From: Caecitellus pseudoparvulus
Lineage: Eukaryota > Bigyra: Bicosoecida
NCBI GenBank assembly: GCA_965644315.1
Contig: CBFFRQ010000088.1
Location: 179,834 to 243,833, forward strand
DNA length: 64,000 nt
Direction: 5' to 3'
The translations under genes and the position numbers were made by a program. The first letter of the stretch is position 1; each line of letters begins with the position of its first letter. A model generated the notes under the pieces. It had not been told where the DNA came from. It saw nothing but the letters and a program-made list of their open reading frames with translations, and ran no database searches. Shown piece after piece: positions 21,201 to 28,643 of the stretch.

Positions 21201-24200
21201 TGTGACAGTGATGTGCAGCCGCTGGTCACATCACAGCCGTTCATAGATCCACACCACAGCATCATGCAGCGTGTCGCGCAGGAGGCATTGGAAGATGGTG
21301 GCTTGTGGAGCGGTGTGTCCGGCTGGTCGCAGGGAGTCGACCCACGCAGAGTCGGCTGCGTGATTGGCTGCACAAACAGCGACTTTGTGCGGACGGCGGT
21401 GGTTCAATCTGATCACTCGGCCCCCCCTTCATTTGCAAGTGGCTCCCAGCGTGCCATGATCGCAGGCAAAGTGCAGCGCGCGTTCGGCTGTGGCGGCCCC
21501 GCCATGGTGGTGGACACAGCGTGCTCCTCTGGATTGGTGGCGCTGTCCCTTGCGCTGCGAATGATTCAGCAGGATGAAGCCGACTTTGTCATAGTGGGCG
21601 CAGTGAACCTTGTCCTAGCAGCCGCTGTCTCTTCTGCGCTTGTGGGCATGCGGGTACTTTCTTCCACTGGTGCCTGCCGAACCTTGGAGGCGGACGCAGA
21701 CGGCTACACACGTGCTGACGGCTGCGTGGCGATGGTTCTCGCACGAGCTGATGCTGGCCCTCAGTATGCGCTGGTAGACTCTGTCCACCTGAATCACAAT
21801 GGCAGCTCTGCGAGCTTGACGGCGCCAAACGGCTCTGCGCAACGGCGCTTGCTGGAGGCAGCTTGGACTCACGTGCCTGCGCCCGCCCATGTCGAACTGC
21901 ATGGATCTGGTACTAAGCTAGGTGATGCAATTGAAGTCCAGGCGTTAGCTTCAAGCCTTGCAGGTGCACGATCTGTCCTCGGCGCATCCAAGCGTGTGTT
22001 TGGTCACACAGAAGGCGCTGCGGGGTTGGTTGGCGTGCTCAGCTCTATCCTTGCGCTGCACGGCGTCTTTCAAGCTATGCCTCCCCCTGATCGACTTTCT
22101 GAAGACCTCAAGGTTCACATGGGTATCGATGAGGGGACTGGGCACCTCAGTCTGGGTGGAGGTATGGCTGCCAGTGTTGTCCATGCTCAACCAGCAGCTC
22201 ACAGTGGCGTGTCATCATTTGGATTTTCAGGAACCAACGCCCATGCTGTGCTATCATCAGCCCGAGACCCTCGGCAATTGTCATTATCCGTGCAGGACAT
22301 GCCCCAACGTCATGCAGCGCTGCCGGACCCGCCATGTGGCTCACAGACCGTCGATCAGGAGTCACACCAGGAAGCGGCAAGCACCCGTGAGTTTGTCAAG
22401 GTAGCAAGCACAGAGGACGTGCAAGGCACCCTGTTGCTATTGGAGTCGGCGCTGGACGTCATTGAAGTGCCGAGCTTTGAAGGCGGTGCCGATGAAGGTC
22501 ATCGGACTGTCTGTGTGCATGCGGCGAGCGGGAAGGGGGTGTTGGGCCACGTCGCCAGCGCTCTGCTGCAGGCTTTTCCACCACATCGCCTTGATGATGA
22601 GGCCAGCACCCAAGTACATGTGCTTGATTTGGCGGCCTTCAACGCAGATGCACTCGCTGGCCTTGGTTGTGTTCGAGACGCTTTGCGGGCTGCATTGTTG
22701 TCTGGGGCGCAGAGCATCGTGCTTCTGTTTCACCCTGCAGATGCATGTCAGGCTGTCGCTGCCAAGGTTGCCATGCAGCTCTGGCAGTGTGAACGATGTG
22801 GGGCGAGTGAGCTGCTTCCAGCCGTCTGTGTGGAGTTGGGCAGCGGCAGCCCCCTCCCCATTCTCGTCCAGCTACTGGAGGCTGGGGCCCGCAAACTGCG
22901 CCTGGTGCGCGCTGAGGTCTCGCTGCACTTGCGAGGTGGAAGCGTGCGGGCTCCAAGGGTCAGTGGGACCCACGCTCAGCCCTTCAAGAAGCGCCCACGT
23001 TTGGGGCCCTGGGAGGGCAAAGGTTTGGTAGTGGTCGGGGCTGGCGCGATCGCAAACGCAGCAATTTCTGCTGCCGTTCAGCATGGCTGCAAGTTTGTTG
23101 CTGTGCTGAGCCGGCACTCGCACACCGAGGCGCTGCAACAATCCCACCCTGGTTGCACCTTTGAAAGCATTTGTGTCGATGCAAGTGACGCAAGTGCCTT
23201 GTCGTTGGCGCTAGGCACTTGTGCATCGTGGGCCGCGCGGCATGGGGTGCGCCTGCGCTCAGTTGTACATGCCGCAGGCTCTCCACATGCTTCCCCTTTG
23301 GCTGACTCGGACTGGACAGCAGTGTCTTCACACTACGCTCTCAAGTACGAGTGCGTGACAGCCCTGCAGCGCTTCTGCTCGACGCATTGTGTGGACAACC
23401 TCGTGTTGACTTCGTCGTGCTCAACGCTGTGGCCTCTGGCCGGGTACGGTGACTACGCGGCGTCGCACGCAGCCTTAGAGGAAGCTGCTCTGACCAACTC
23501 TTTGAGCACCTACACCGTGTCAGATGATGCCTTCTCTGCGGTGCTGACAGCCCCCCAGGTCGTGTCCTTGCGAACCATTGTCTTGCGACTGGGGGTCGTG
23601 TCACAGGGTGCCGTTGCCGAGCTGGTGGAGCAAGGCTTGTACAAGCGCATGGGCGTAGCAGCGATAGACACTGCCACACTGACAGAAGTTTTCTCATGTG
23701 CCATGCTCGGGGATTCAGAGCCTCTTGTGACTCTTGCTGCGTTTCACGACTGCTCTCTGTTCCGGAATGTGGTTCGACTCGGGCTTAGAGTGCCGAACCT
23801 GCCACTGCTCGGCGGCCTCGAACTCGACGCAGGCGCCCCTTTGCCTGCGAACCCCAGCCCGCAGGTTGAGATTTATGAGCCGAAGGAAGCGCTTGTGGCT
23901 GCGTGTCGAGCCAGTGGCCTTGGGCCCGAAGTTGAGCAGCATGTGGCGGGTTCAAGTGCCGGTGCCAGGTTTGATCCCGCTGAGCTGGGAATCGACTCCC
24001 TCGCTGCGGTGGAGCTCGCCTTCTACATGCAGCAAGAATGCGGGTACCCCATCGCCCCAGATGTATTCTTGGCCCCTTTTACCCTGGACCAGCTTGGTCG
24101 CTCCTTGCCCGTGGTCGCAAGTCAACCCCCAACGCAGCCACCCAAGTCTGCAGCACCCATGTGCGATCCGGCAAACGCAGTGCATATCCATGCTGCTGCT

Positions 24201-27200
24201 TGCATCTTGCCGGGAGGTGTCGAGACGCTTCGTGACTTTGCAGTGCGCACATTCTGCCCGGTGCCTGTGTTTTCGCCGGCACCCAGCGAACGCTGCAGCC
24301 ACGCGAGCACGCAGTCTGCACTCCCGCCCTCGGGCTGGCTATCACCTCACCAGATTGCCTGCATTGAAGCTGAGGCCAACAGGTTTCCACCTGCCCAGCG
24401 CTCAGAACTTGATCCACATCACTTGCTGCTGCTCCGCCTGGCCAGCAAAACGTTGGCTGGCGTAGACAGGTCCAACTTCCATCGCATCGGTACGTATGTG
24501 TGCGGAGGTGCGTCTTCCTTCGTGTCAAGTCGAAACTCTCGCCTGCAAGCTACGAAGTATGCGGCCATGGGAACGGCTCCAAACTTTGCAGCCGATCAGA
24601 TCGCTCATACTTTCGGACTGACCGGCCCAACCATGGTGGTCGATTCCGCTTGTGCCAGCGGCATTGCTGCATTGGACATCGCATGTCGGCATCTAAGCAG
24701 CGACATCTCAGACGCAGCTCTGGTGTTGGGTGCCAACCTCCTCCTCGATGCCCGCTCCTTTGAGCAACTTCGGCACCTCGGCGTGTTGGCGAGTGAGTCG
24801 CTAGGCGACATGAACAGCGGCTCAGCTGGATATTTCCGAAGCGAAGGCGGGGTGGCGTTGTTGCTGACGCGCACAGCAAGCCCCTCGGATGACCTGGGCT
24901 GCATTCAGTCTGTCCGCCTCGGCCACAATCCGCGAAGTGACGCTTCAGCCATCACCACGCCAAGCTTTGCAGGGCAGTCAAGCATCATGGACCACCGCGC
25001 CTATTCGCATGGCAGCATCCTTGTTGAGGCCCATGCTACAGGCACAGTAGCTGGGGATGCCATTGAAGCACAGTCTCTCCTTGCTGCGCAAGGTGGCCGG
25101 CAAGACGGAGCGTTCGTTCATGCTGCCAAGCGAACGTGGGGGCACTTGGAGGGCGGGGCAGGACTACTGGGCTTGCTGTCTGCATGTGTGCAGGGCCTCG
25201 TCGGACTGGCCGCGCCGACCTGGCCTCTGACCTACTCACTGTCTTCAGGCCAAGCTGCTTTGCCCTGTGTTTCGTATGCGCGGAGTCTGGGTCCAGATTG
25301 TGCAGCAGTAGTGAACAGCTTTGGGTTCGGCGGCAGTGTTGCGCAGGCGACGCTCTCGTTTCCACCGTCCCAGCGCCCGGGCCAGGAGGCAAGCGGGGAG
25401 CCCTTCACGATCTTGGTCCTCCCCGGGCAAGGCTCCGTATCGCAAGGCTTCTGCCAACACATGGTCCACAAAAGCGGGTCATTCCACGCGTTCCTCAACG
25501 CCGCTCTGCAAGAGGCTAGTGCTGCAAGTGCTGGGGTATTCTCAGCTGGCCAACTGCAAGATCTGTGCCTTGTGCCGGGTGGGAGGCTGCCTGGCCCGCC
25601 TTCCAGCTGGCTCCGTGCGGCTGCTGTGCAAGTAATGGCGTTGGCCGCGTCCATCGCTACAGGCCAGGCTGCAGTGCAGGCACTGGGGAGGCTTCCCGAC
25701 GTCGTGCTTGGGCACAGCCTTGGCCAGCTGGCTGCAGCGGTCATCGCAGCATCACTGCCCATTGGCGGAGCCTTTAGGCTCTTGTTTCAACGCCTTGGGC
25801 CTGAATCTGCCGACTGCACATTCTGGAGCACTGCCATGATCGCAGTTCGAGCGTCCAGCTCCCATGTCAAGGCGGTGCTAGCCAGCGCAGGGCAACACAG
25901 TGCCCAAGTCGCGTGCATCAATGGGCCGTCCTCATGTACAATAGGGTGCGCTGCCGGGAGTGAGGACGAAGTTGTCAGCGCACTGCAAAGTGCGGGGCTT
26001 CGCCACACAGTGCTGCCAGACGTCGCCGCGTACCACACGGAGCAAGCTGCGAGCTCAGCAGGTAGGGTTTTGCACACATCCTCCACTGGGATCCTCGCAT
26101 GCACACTGGTTACATGTGACGGGGAGCTGCACGCTGCTGGGCAACAGCTGCCCGCCGGAGTTTGGGCACGACTAACCCGTGATGTGGTGAACTTTCCAGC
26201 TCAGCTGCGGGCGGCTCTGTCGTCCTGCCCCCACGGACACGCACTTTTGTTGGATGGTTCGGCTGGAGGCTCTTTCCATGGCCTATGCACGAGCATTCTT
26301 GCTGACTGGGCAGCTGTGCCCGAGAGCACAGGAGCCGCAGCGTCCCGACCCACTCCAACGAGCCAGCCTGAAGTGCGGGTGTTCAGTCTGTGGGCCAAGG
26401 CGCAGCGTGAGGAAGCTGCGACGAAAGCTCCAGCCGTGCCCTCAGCTTGGATCAAAGCCATCGGCCAGTCCAGGTTGGGGCAGGCCGGCATTGCACAGCT
26501 ACCAGCTCCTGCAGCGTCCCCGTTGGAACCCTGCGCTACGTTGCCAGATTGGAGTCGCTGGAAGATCGCGAGGGATGATGTTCGAGAGCACACGAACGCT
26601 TCGGCAGTACCTCTGGTGTATGCTACCTATCAAGAGCTCTCCAGTCAGCTGTCCTTCCTCGATGCAGGCAGTGACCCGTGGGAAGTGCTGGAAGACTTGT
26701 CGAGTCGACTGCTGCGTTGCCTCGCCGCACACATAGGCCCTTCCACTCCCGATCACTTGTCACGGCTGCTACACGACCACGCTCAAGACGGAAGTGCACA
26801 GGAAGCCCCTGCAGACTTGCTGGCGTCCATTGCCGCCCAGAAAGACGTGGTTGGTTCCGTGTGCATGGCCGAGCTGTCGCTTTTGGAGCACGTTTGCCTC
26901 GCTGCTGAGGGCCTGTCCTCAGGGCACATTGCACCCATGGACGTATTGTTCCCATCAGGAAGCCAGGCGTTGGTGGCACCCATATACAGCGCGACGCCAA
27001 GGGCCCGACTCATGAACGCTTTGCTCGTTGAGTCTGCAAGCGCCGCTGTCTCGGAGGCTGCTGCCAGAAGTGGCGGGCCGGTACACGTGCTGGAGCTAGG
27101 AAGCGGGACTGGCAGCTTGAGCGTCCCGCTGTTACACCGCCTGAATACGCTCCCCATCGCCCACCAGGTGCACCTGTGGCTCAGCGACATCAGCCCCTCT

Positions 27201-28643
27201 CTGCTCGCAAGACTGAAGGCGCGGCTTGAGGCGCTGTCAGCTGAAGTGCACTTGCACTGCTGCGTGTTGGACGTGAACAAGGCGGCATCTTCGTGTCTTG
27301 ATTTCCCAGCACAGCACATGGTCAGCGTCTTGCTCGCATCCAATACGCTGCATGTAGCTTCGGACGTGCCTTCCGCCTGGCAGCAGCTGCAAACGTTCCT
27401 CGCTCCGAGAGCACGTGTGATTCTGAGGGAAGTGACGCTGGGCACAGCCTTCTTGGACTGCACGTTTGGCCTCCTCCCTGACTGGCAGCTCGCTGCTCAG
27501 GGCCACAGTCCTGGCAGGACATCTGCAGTGCTGTCCTTGTCGGAGTGGCAAGCAGCCCTTCGCGGTGCCGAGTTGCTGGAAGTGCAGCCTCGGGATGCAC
27601 TCCGGGCGCTGGGCGGAAGGTGCGCAGTAGCCCGTCATCTCTCCGACTTTGAATGTGTTCTTGATTTCCTTGTCCTTGCTGAAGGTGTGGGCAGCGTGAA
27701 CGCTGCGGTTCGCACAGATCACGTCGCCCGTCCCGACCGTGCAGAAGGTGCAGCGCTGCAGTCCAGCGCCGCCCTTGCCATTTCTCAGCACGCCTTGGTT
27801 CCACAAGGGTTCAGCGATGAGACTCCACTGCAACATGTTTCCATTGACTCCATCGGCATGGCAGCTGTTGCGTCGGTGCTGCAAGAGCGCTTCCAATGCT
27901 CCGTGGAGGCTGCCCTCGCTGCTCTCACCAACGCAATGCGCGACGGCCGCGGGGGGCGAGAAGTGGATGCTGCACTTGCGGGGATGCCATCTATGCGCCC
28001 AACTCGCGCTCAATCGAGCAGTCGTCATGTGATAATATTCCCGCCAGCGGGAGTACCTTCCGCTGCCTACCGAGGCTGGCGTGAGAAGGGAGAAACTTAC
28101 GTACGTGTGCTGCCATGCTTCAGCGAGTGGGCCACACGCCACCCCGGCGGCGCCCCTGAAGCATACTTGCAAGATTTACACGCAAGCTTTATCACGTACA
28201 TGGCCATTGCAGGGGGCGGTGGAGCAGTGACGGTGTTCGGGCACTCCCTGGGAGCACTGCTGGCTCACCGGGTCTGGAGCACAGCCAGCCAAGCCTGCGC
28301 ATACACGGCAGTTAACATCATTGTGTCCTGTGCGCCGCCGCCTGCAGGTGCCGCTCATGCTCTTGCCCACATGCCACCGACCAGCAGCTCTCCGTCCATG
28401 AGATGGGTGCGGAGCGATATCGAAGCATTCGTTGCATTGCCCGAAGTCACCTCCAGCGCGCCAGCACCGCCAGCTTCCCTGCACGTTTGGCTGGCCACAA
28501 CAGACGACGTTTTTCCCCACCTTGCAGTTGATGCCCGAAGCACTTGCAAGCGTTGGGCCGCAGCCTTTGGCGTCGCCCAGGCGCCTGGCGTCGTGTGGGT
28601 GCCCTCCCACTCATGGGGCGTGCCGGCCTCCTCGCCTACGTGA
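12870..28643 (+). CDS. Giant type I polyketide synthase with FkbH loading region
   Basis: One uninterrupted frame of 5257 residues with no intron. The start ATGGCTGC at 12870 is the first in-frame ATG. Domain order read from motifs: VOC-like (about 150-257), FkbH-type HAD (450-830), FkbM-type methyltransferase (945-1177), carrier CP1 (Ser1256), SAT-like acyltransferase (1324-1655, Cys1446), carrier CP2 (Ser1749), KS1 (Cys1950), unassigned linker, carrier CP3 (Ser2651), KS2 (Cys2885), KR, carrier CP4 (Ser3710), KS3 (Cys3928), AT (Ser4283), C-methyltransferase (SAM loop near 4738), carrier CP5 (Ser4994) and thioesterase (Ser5126). Inference: a glycerate-like, possibly O-methylated starter is extended about three times, reduced once at a beta-keto group, C-methylated once and released by the TE. 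No ER, DH or signal peptide is seen. Its stop overlaps the convergent VPS39/VPS3-like gene by 33 bp. Confidence 0.95.
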   Translation: MAAVPGAAEASSGAGGAACETVGDILISSRDCWDDLVSWCMRAPFSCTPHHVGIWASSAPAAQQLRHDIAPACSSSTTAARDVNQGVSISFHCLSGSGTWGQPVVEVVAEYGAATDAPKTLEAAPAQSALRPAQLGSALPLQPGVSQPDTYRVHHVAVEVEDLQACVSALLAQHAAGCVLLRPDPAWSEGAHHKRSFAPLQQGFPAKHFDSIPLPAPVLASFHSQRAKDPSTALACYVVFLQVPGVGLLELVQASRVHTLPSLRMPPAEAVDVMLRSSASAPCRRIVAGTVEVAAVARALEQLAPPQHGSVVHVQSASTTSWFLADAPAAGSCSVALVFTDGTPRAAALTQAVQEWTAASRSRGAAAHAMLVECAGPAIASSEDPGLHLRPLSDGVSRTHWSAIAHSAGMRSSCVFNHDADTHTALPFSPEFSQTAALWALRASSAVTSRSASRLKVVAVDADNTLWQGALADCDAPAFSGLALAPQHVALQRTLLSLRDSGVLLVLVTKNNLADVSALFDAVGKPHTCPPKLQGMSLHLEHFVLIKASWADKGQGLADALAQLGQAPANTVFIDDSPVEIASVNSSLPGVSSVLWPQDTGTAMQVLSHLWFLDCPPPLGSDAAPQRRQAAYAAAAQHRKEVGKVMKSGPSDAVQTRLAAFFVALQPRVRVSAEASSAVLKRAAQLFSRANQFLSDKRHISVQFLEDKISSGYRLHSAGLSDRFGDVGEHVAFVLTGLRLGGVAAVELFVLSCRAMGRGVEYALLSHVARCFETHASKVVLHGQASGRNVPFLDFLRALASRVPASSLDEQASGTLALEMPAAALADFVYTGAMYAEDMQQGVGQGNQLTAADESAPRPSAAHVNQAAMSLAPRKHAAYAVCLPDVAFYLRGSHVSLGNCLPVEVLNVAEARFVWAEVCRAPPPSALHEVQDVPYSAVLSRLPTGAVVWDVGANIGLFTLACMAASDAPRITAVEPLPEAFRALLQNTKCWKEVLDFQGALTVFECAALSQERAGPTVSQVSFVKQATASILSHVQGHSTGDEADVAAEWMGAQLGPAASHDAHAVAAQSLERTSLLQVPASSLSFLWHLAGRPDLTLLKVDVEGSEAEALRGCSAEMLEHTQVIIVEVHFAGVARDDRFKAIAANLRAAGFLLASAEPQPPFSRRLCCVFAKLHAVWLWDQPRVWHAHSARAVAAKACVSSSAPQRGTPPRQRVPGSPSEQLMLEAWGAALANSLSASHASDWSRSTFVEAGGDSLCLVQLLSEARLRGMALDISHDLMHMTPAQMVASCGQRSEEVVVVRPPMQAAVRESARGDAAWRSRILVLGPLAPYELHMQKLVRASVRSDACPLMQTALLCFVHELSRQTSTVCNLDEGALLLHLCGGDRALLQQLDGVLQHGGPPPELDAARTIPEGVRLGAVVMLHLLGAARLVHDSQGEIRSVGHCIGTLTELALEYSKTNYSFTRFLAAGQASIAAAVHFGAAMDAVHGARSDGLSRHAPLAHTPLTSSCRVGDGGPEVFTQSAVHAQGAHLAGRTGPLSLTLVATAAADAFPSGAGLQALHHGYHTPTNVGVMRKYVSTYAFSGAQHILPADALECCVRRLAYSPFDFMKRLQATLDSVKGSAPIIQEMGPLDYACSPIFTPSLLLGFLQGQECTRHAWVRGPFADDQEQSVLVPVAMCASVKRVQVRSSATQEHVSAAEVGPLALTVAEAALELLTDVSAGSTVSAPAQLETTRLRTTWWEMGFSSQDMPLLLQRLRQLRDMPCMHQLALGDLIQWPTPELLAKHALEASPPPTDSPLVSPPQDIRAPSVSGVSLSGCGVRIGGLRHLKELWSDATWRGAAAALIAPEDVKGVFGLSSPSKDFMDPQQVLALAAVQDALSESGLCARVDPERVGVWVGVQASDWKRARQPRGGGMHGILGSTPSAIASRVCTVFSFGGPAVAVDAACGSSSSALEAALNAMHMNCVDAAVVIGTQVNLAADAERELAEVGVLSATQTTPFAFLQDAEGRGGFVRRQAVVALVLERGKRSVIELACAASGFVGQTGAMHVVDADRYAAVVRRAHQRAGIQAGDVAHVEAHATGTSVGDASELRGLSSVFPDARPSVASSKGLLGHTEACSGALSLAFARECMLHDLPPHMEVLRSRAWKLGPQPCTTAASGPPQVVGVSNVGLTGTMTHIILKRRTAALGNADTTAHVLPLGCPAGCALGGVLRQARDVLCSTGNVQPLTELVTAAWQRWCTTCATATCIFSSTHALTVDAIVSGLEVVMDALPGSRSGAAKQQGVQCLWRTQAPSRAIVHVQWAPPHSGLHVSNNWNSIMQGGVLELLSALARVMSRLESDTQGDATALRQLAVDCATTLHAHAVPLTELIVDLLQCSCSVPSSQCPFGPAFLGVGPGARSLPLHLHASSRLALLAAMFAVALDMSDFPLSSLADALVCELLASFSSGESVRTVVQAALEESLQATQEAWMQPEKWQQPVTFSFSPRQQQTSHDASDAWEELVARLAAQGPRGRPSEPGRDLLVSPGGWRVFAGEEAVPVPFPAAAAWVGLCPASCATKAAAPVPGFPPVPAWPSVELAHPVRPLHLSERLPRDTLVTSSGMDTTLALQVARAAFIGVCGGGADSVARVEEVLGATHTPYVEALGWDSLQCSMLPGTLELEQDKLGHMAAPVQVPPTIAFDAPTVHELIMVLSGSAQQSLGQQVPRSLSPSIGLTAVGISGLALRLGAGTNKLSDFASRIRNGQAIASSATLPQWKLRCMGQAAVDGLVPCISLCDSDVQPLVTSQPFIDPHHSIMQRVAQEALEDGGLWSGVSGWSQGVDPRRVGCVIGCTNSDFVRTAVVQSDHSAPPSFASGSQRAMIAGKVQRAFGCGGPAMVVDTACSSGLVALSLALRMIQQDEADFVIVGAVNLVLAAAVSSALVGMRVLSSTGACRTLEADADGYTRADGCVAMVLARADAGPQYALVDSVHLNHNGSSASLTAPNGSAQRRLLEAAWTHVPAPAHVELHGSGTKLGDAIEVQALASSLAGARSVLGASKRVFGHTEGAAGLVGVLSSILALHGVFQAMPPPDRLSEDLKVHMGIDEGTGHLSLGGGMAASVVHAQPAAHSGVSSFGFSGTNAHAVLSSARDPRQLSLSVQDMPQRHAALPDPPCGSQTVDQESHQEAASTREFVKVASTEDVQGTLLLLESALDVIEVPSFEGGADEGHRTVCVHAASGKGVLGHVASALLQAFPPHRLDDEASTQVHVLDLAAFNADALAGLGCVRDALRAALLSGAQSIVLLFHPADACQAVAAKVAMQLWQCERCGASELLPAVCVELGSGSPLPILVQLLEAGARKLRLVRAEVSLHLRGGSVRAPRVSGTHAQPFKKRPRLGPWEGKGLVVVGAGAIANAAISAAVQHGCKFVAVLSRHSHTEALQQSHPGCTFESICVDASDASALSLALGTCASWAARHGVRLRSVVHAAGSPHASPLADSDWTAVSSHYALKYECVTALQRFCSTHCVDNLVLTSSCSTLWPLAGYGDYAASHAALEEAALTNSLSTYTVSDDAFSAVLTAPQVVSLRTIVLRLGVVSQGAVAELVEQGLYKRMGVAAIDTATLTEVFSCAMLGDSEPLVTLAAFHDCSLFRNVVRLGLRVPNLPLLGGLELDAGAPLPANPSPQVEIYEPKEALVAACRASGLGPEVEQHVAGSSAGARFDPAELGIDSLAAVELAFYMQQECGYPIAPDVFLAPFTLDQLGRSLPVVASQPPTQPPKSAAPMCDPANAVHIHAAACILPGGVETLRDFAVRTFCPVPVFSPAPSERCSHASTQSALPPSGWLSPHQIACIEAEANRFPPAQRSELDPHHLLLLRLASKTLAGVDRSNFHRIGTYVCGGASSFVSSRNSRLQATKYAAMGTAPNFAADQIAHTFGLTGPTMVVDSACASGIAALDIACRHLSSDISDAALVLGANLLLDARSFEQLRHLGVLASESLGDMNSGSAGYFRSEGGVALLLTRTASPSDDLGCIQSVRLGHNPRSDASAITTPSFAGQSSIMDHRAYSHGSILVEAHATGTVAGDAIEAQSLLAAQGGRQDGAFVHAAKRTWGHLEGGAGLLGLLSACVQGLVGLAAPTWPLTYSLSSGQAALPCVSYARSLGPDCAAVVNSFGFGGSVAQATLSFPPSQRPGQEASGEPFTILVLPGQGSVSQGFCQHMVHKSGSFHAFLNAALQEASAASAGVFSAGQLQDLCLVPGGRLPGPPSSWLRAAAVQVMALAASIATGQAAVQALGRLPDVVLGHSLGQLAAAVIAASLPIGGAFRLLFQRLGPESADCTFWSTAMIAVRASSSHVKAVLASAGQHSAQVACINGPSSCTIGCAAGSEDEVVSALQSAGLRHTVLPDVAAYHTEQAASSAGRVLHTSSTGILACTLVTCDGELHAAGQQLPAGVWARLTRDVVNFPAQLRAALSSCPHGHALLLDGSAGGSFHGLCTSILADWAAVPESTGAAASRPTPTSQPEVRVFSLWAKAQREEAATKAPAVPSAWIKAIGQSRLGQAGIAQLPAPAASPLEPCATLPDWSRWKIARDDVREHTNASAVPLVYATYQELSSQLSFLDAGSDPWEVLEDLSSRLLRCLAAHIGPSTPDHLSRLLHDHAQDGSAQEAPADLLASIAAQKDVVGSVCMAELSLLEHVCLAAEGLSSGHIAPMDVLFPSGSQALVAPIYSATPRARLMNALLVESASAAVSEAAARSGGPVHVLELGSGTGSLSVPLLHRLNTLPIAHQVHLWLSDISPSLLARLKARLEALSAEVHLHCCVLDVNKAASSCLDFPAQHMVSVLLASNTLHVASDVPSAWQQLQTFLAPRARVILREVTLGTAFLDCTFGLLPDWQLAAQGHSPGRTSAVLSLSEWQAALRGAELLEVQPRDALRALGGRCAVARHLSDFECVLDFLVLAEGVGSVNAAVRTDHVARPDRAEGAALQSSAALAISQHALVPQGFSDETPLQHVSIDSIGMAAVASVLQERFQCSVEAALAALTNAMRDGRGGREVDAALAGMPSMRPTRAQSSSRHVIIFPPAGVPSAAYRGWREKGETYVRVLPCFSEWATRHPGGAPEAYLQDLHASFITYMAIAGGGGAVTVFGHSLGALLAHRVWSTASQACAYTAVNIIVSCAPPPAGAAHALAHMPPTSSSPSMRWVRSDIEAFVALPEVTSSAPAPPASLHVWLATTDDVFPHLAVDARSTCKRWAAAFGVAQAPGVVWVPSHSWGVPASSPT
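18325..20950 (+). other. PKS module 1: KS1, AT-less linker, CP3
   Basis: KS1 has an intact Cys-His-His set (VDAACGSSSSAL, EAHATGTSVGD, KGLLGHTEACSG) although the active-site block is unusual (CGSSSS for CSSSL). After it a post-KS linker is recognisable (VLPLGCPAGCALGGVL), then about 400 residues (19430-20690) with no GHSxG or other catalytic motif. CP3 follows with EALGWDSLQ, an intact carrier serine at 2651. Confidence 0.8.
21010..24110 (+). other. PKS module 2: KS2, KR, CP4
   Basis: KS2 is canonical: VDTACSSGLVAL, ELHGSGTKLGD, KRVFGHTEGAAG and FGFSGTNAH. The KR has an NADPH loop GLVVVGAGAIANAA, VHAAGS, a lysine in ALKYECVTAL, and TSSCSTL followed by GYGDYAASHAAL, so Ser, Tyr and Lys are all present and it is probably active. 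CP4 has ELGIDSLAAVEL (Ser3710). No acyltransferase is seen in this module. Confidence 0.88.
24180..28643 (+). other. PKS module 3 and release: KS3, AT, C-MT, CP5, TE
   Basis: KS3 has VDSACASGIAAL, EAHATGTVAGD and KRTWGHLEGGAG. The only standard AT follows: LVLPGQGSVSQG, VVLGHSLGQLAAA (Ser4283) and AAYHTEQA supplying the histidine. The methyltransferase shows MNALLVESASA, VHVLELGSGTGSL and FGLLPDWQL, the pattern of PKS C-methyltransferases. CP5 reads HVSIDSIGMAAV. The thioesterase has FPPAGVPSAAYRGW, FGHSLGALLAH (Ser5126), a DDVFP acid and a final SHSWG histidine, resembling alpha/beta-hydrolase TE domains. Confidence 0.88.
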
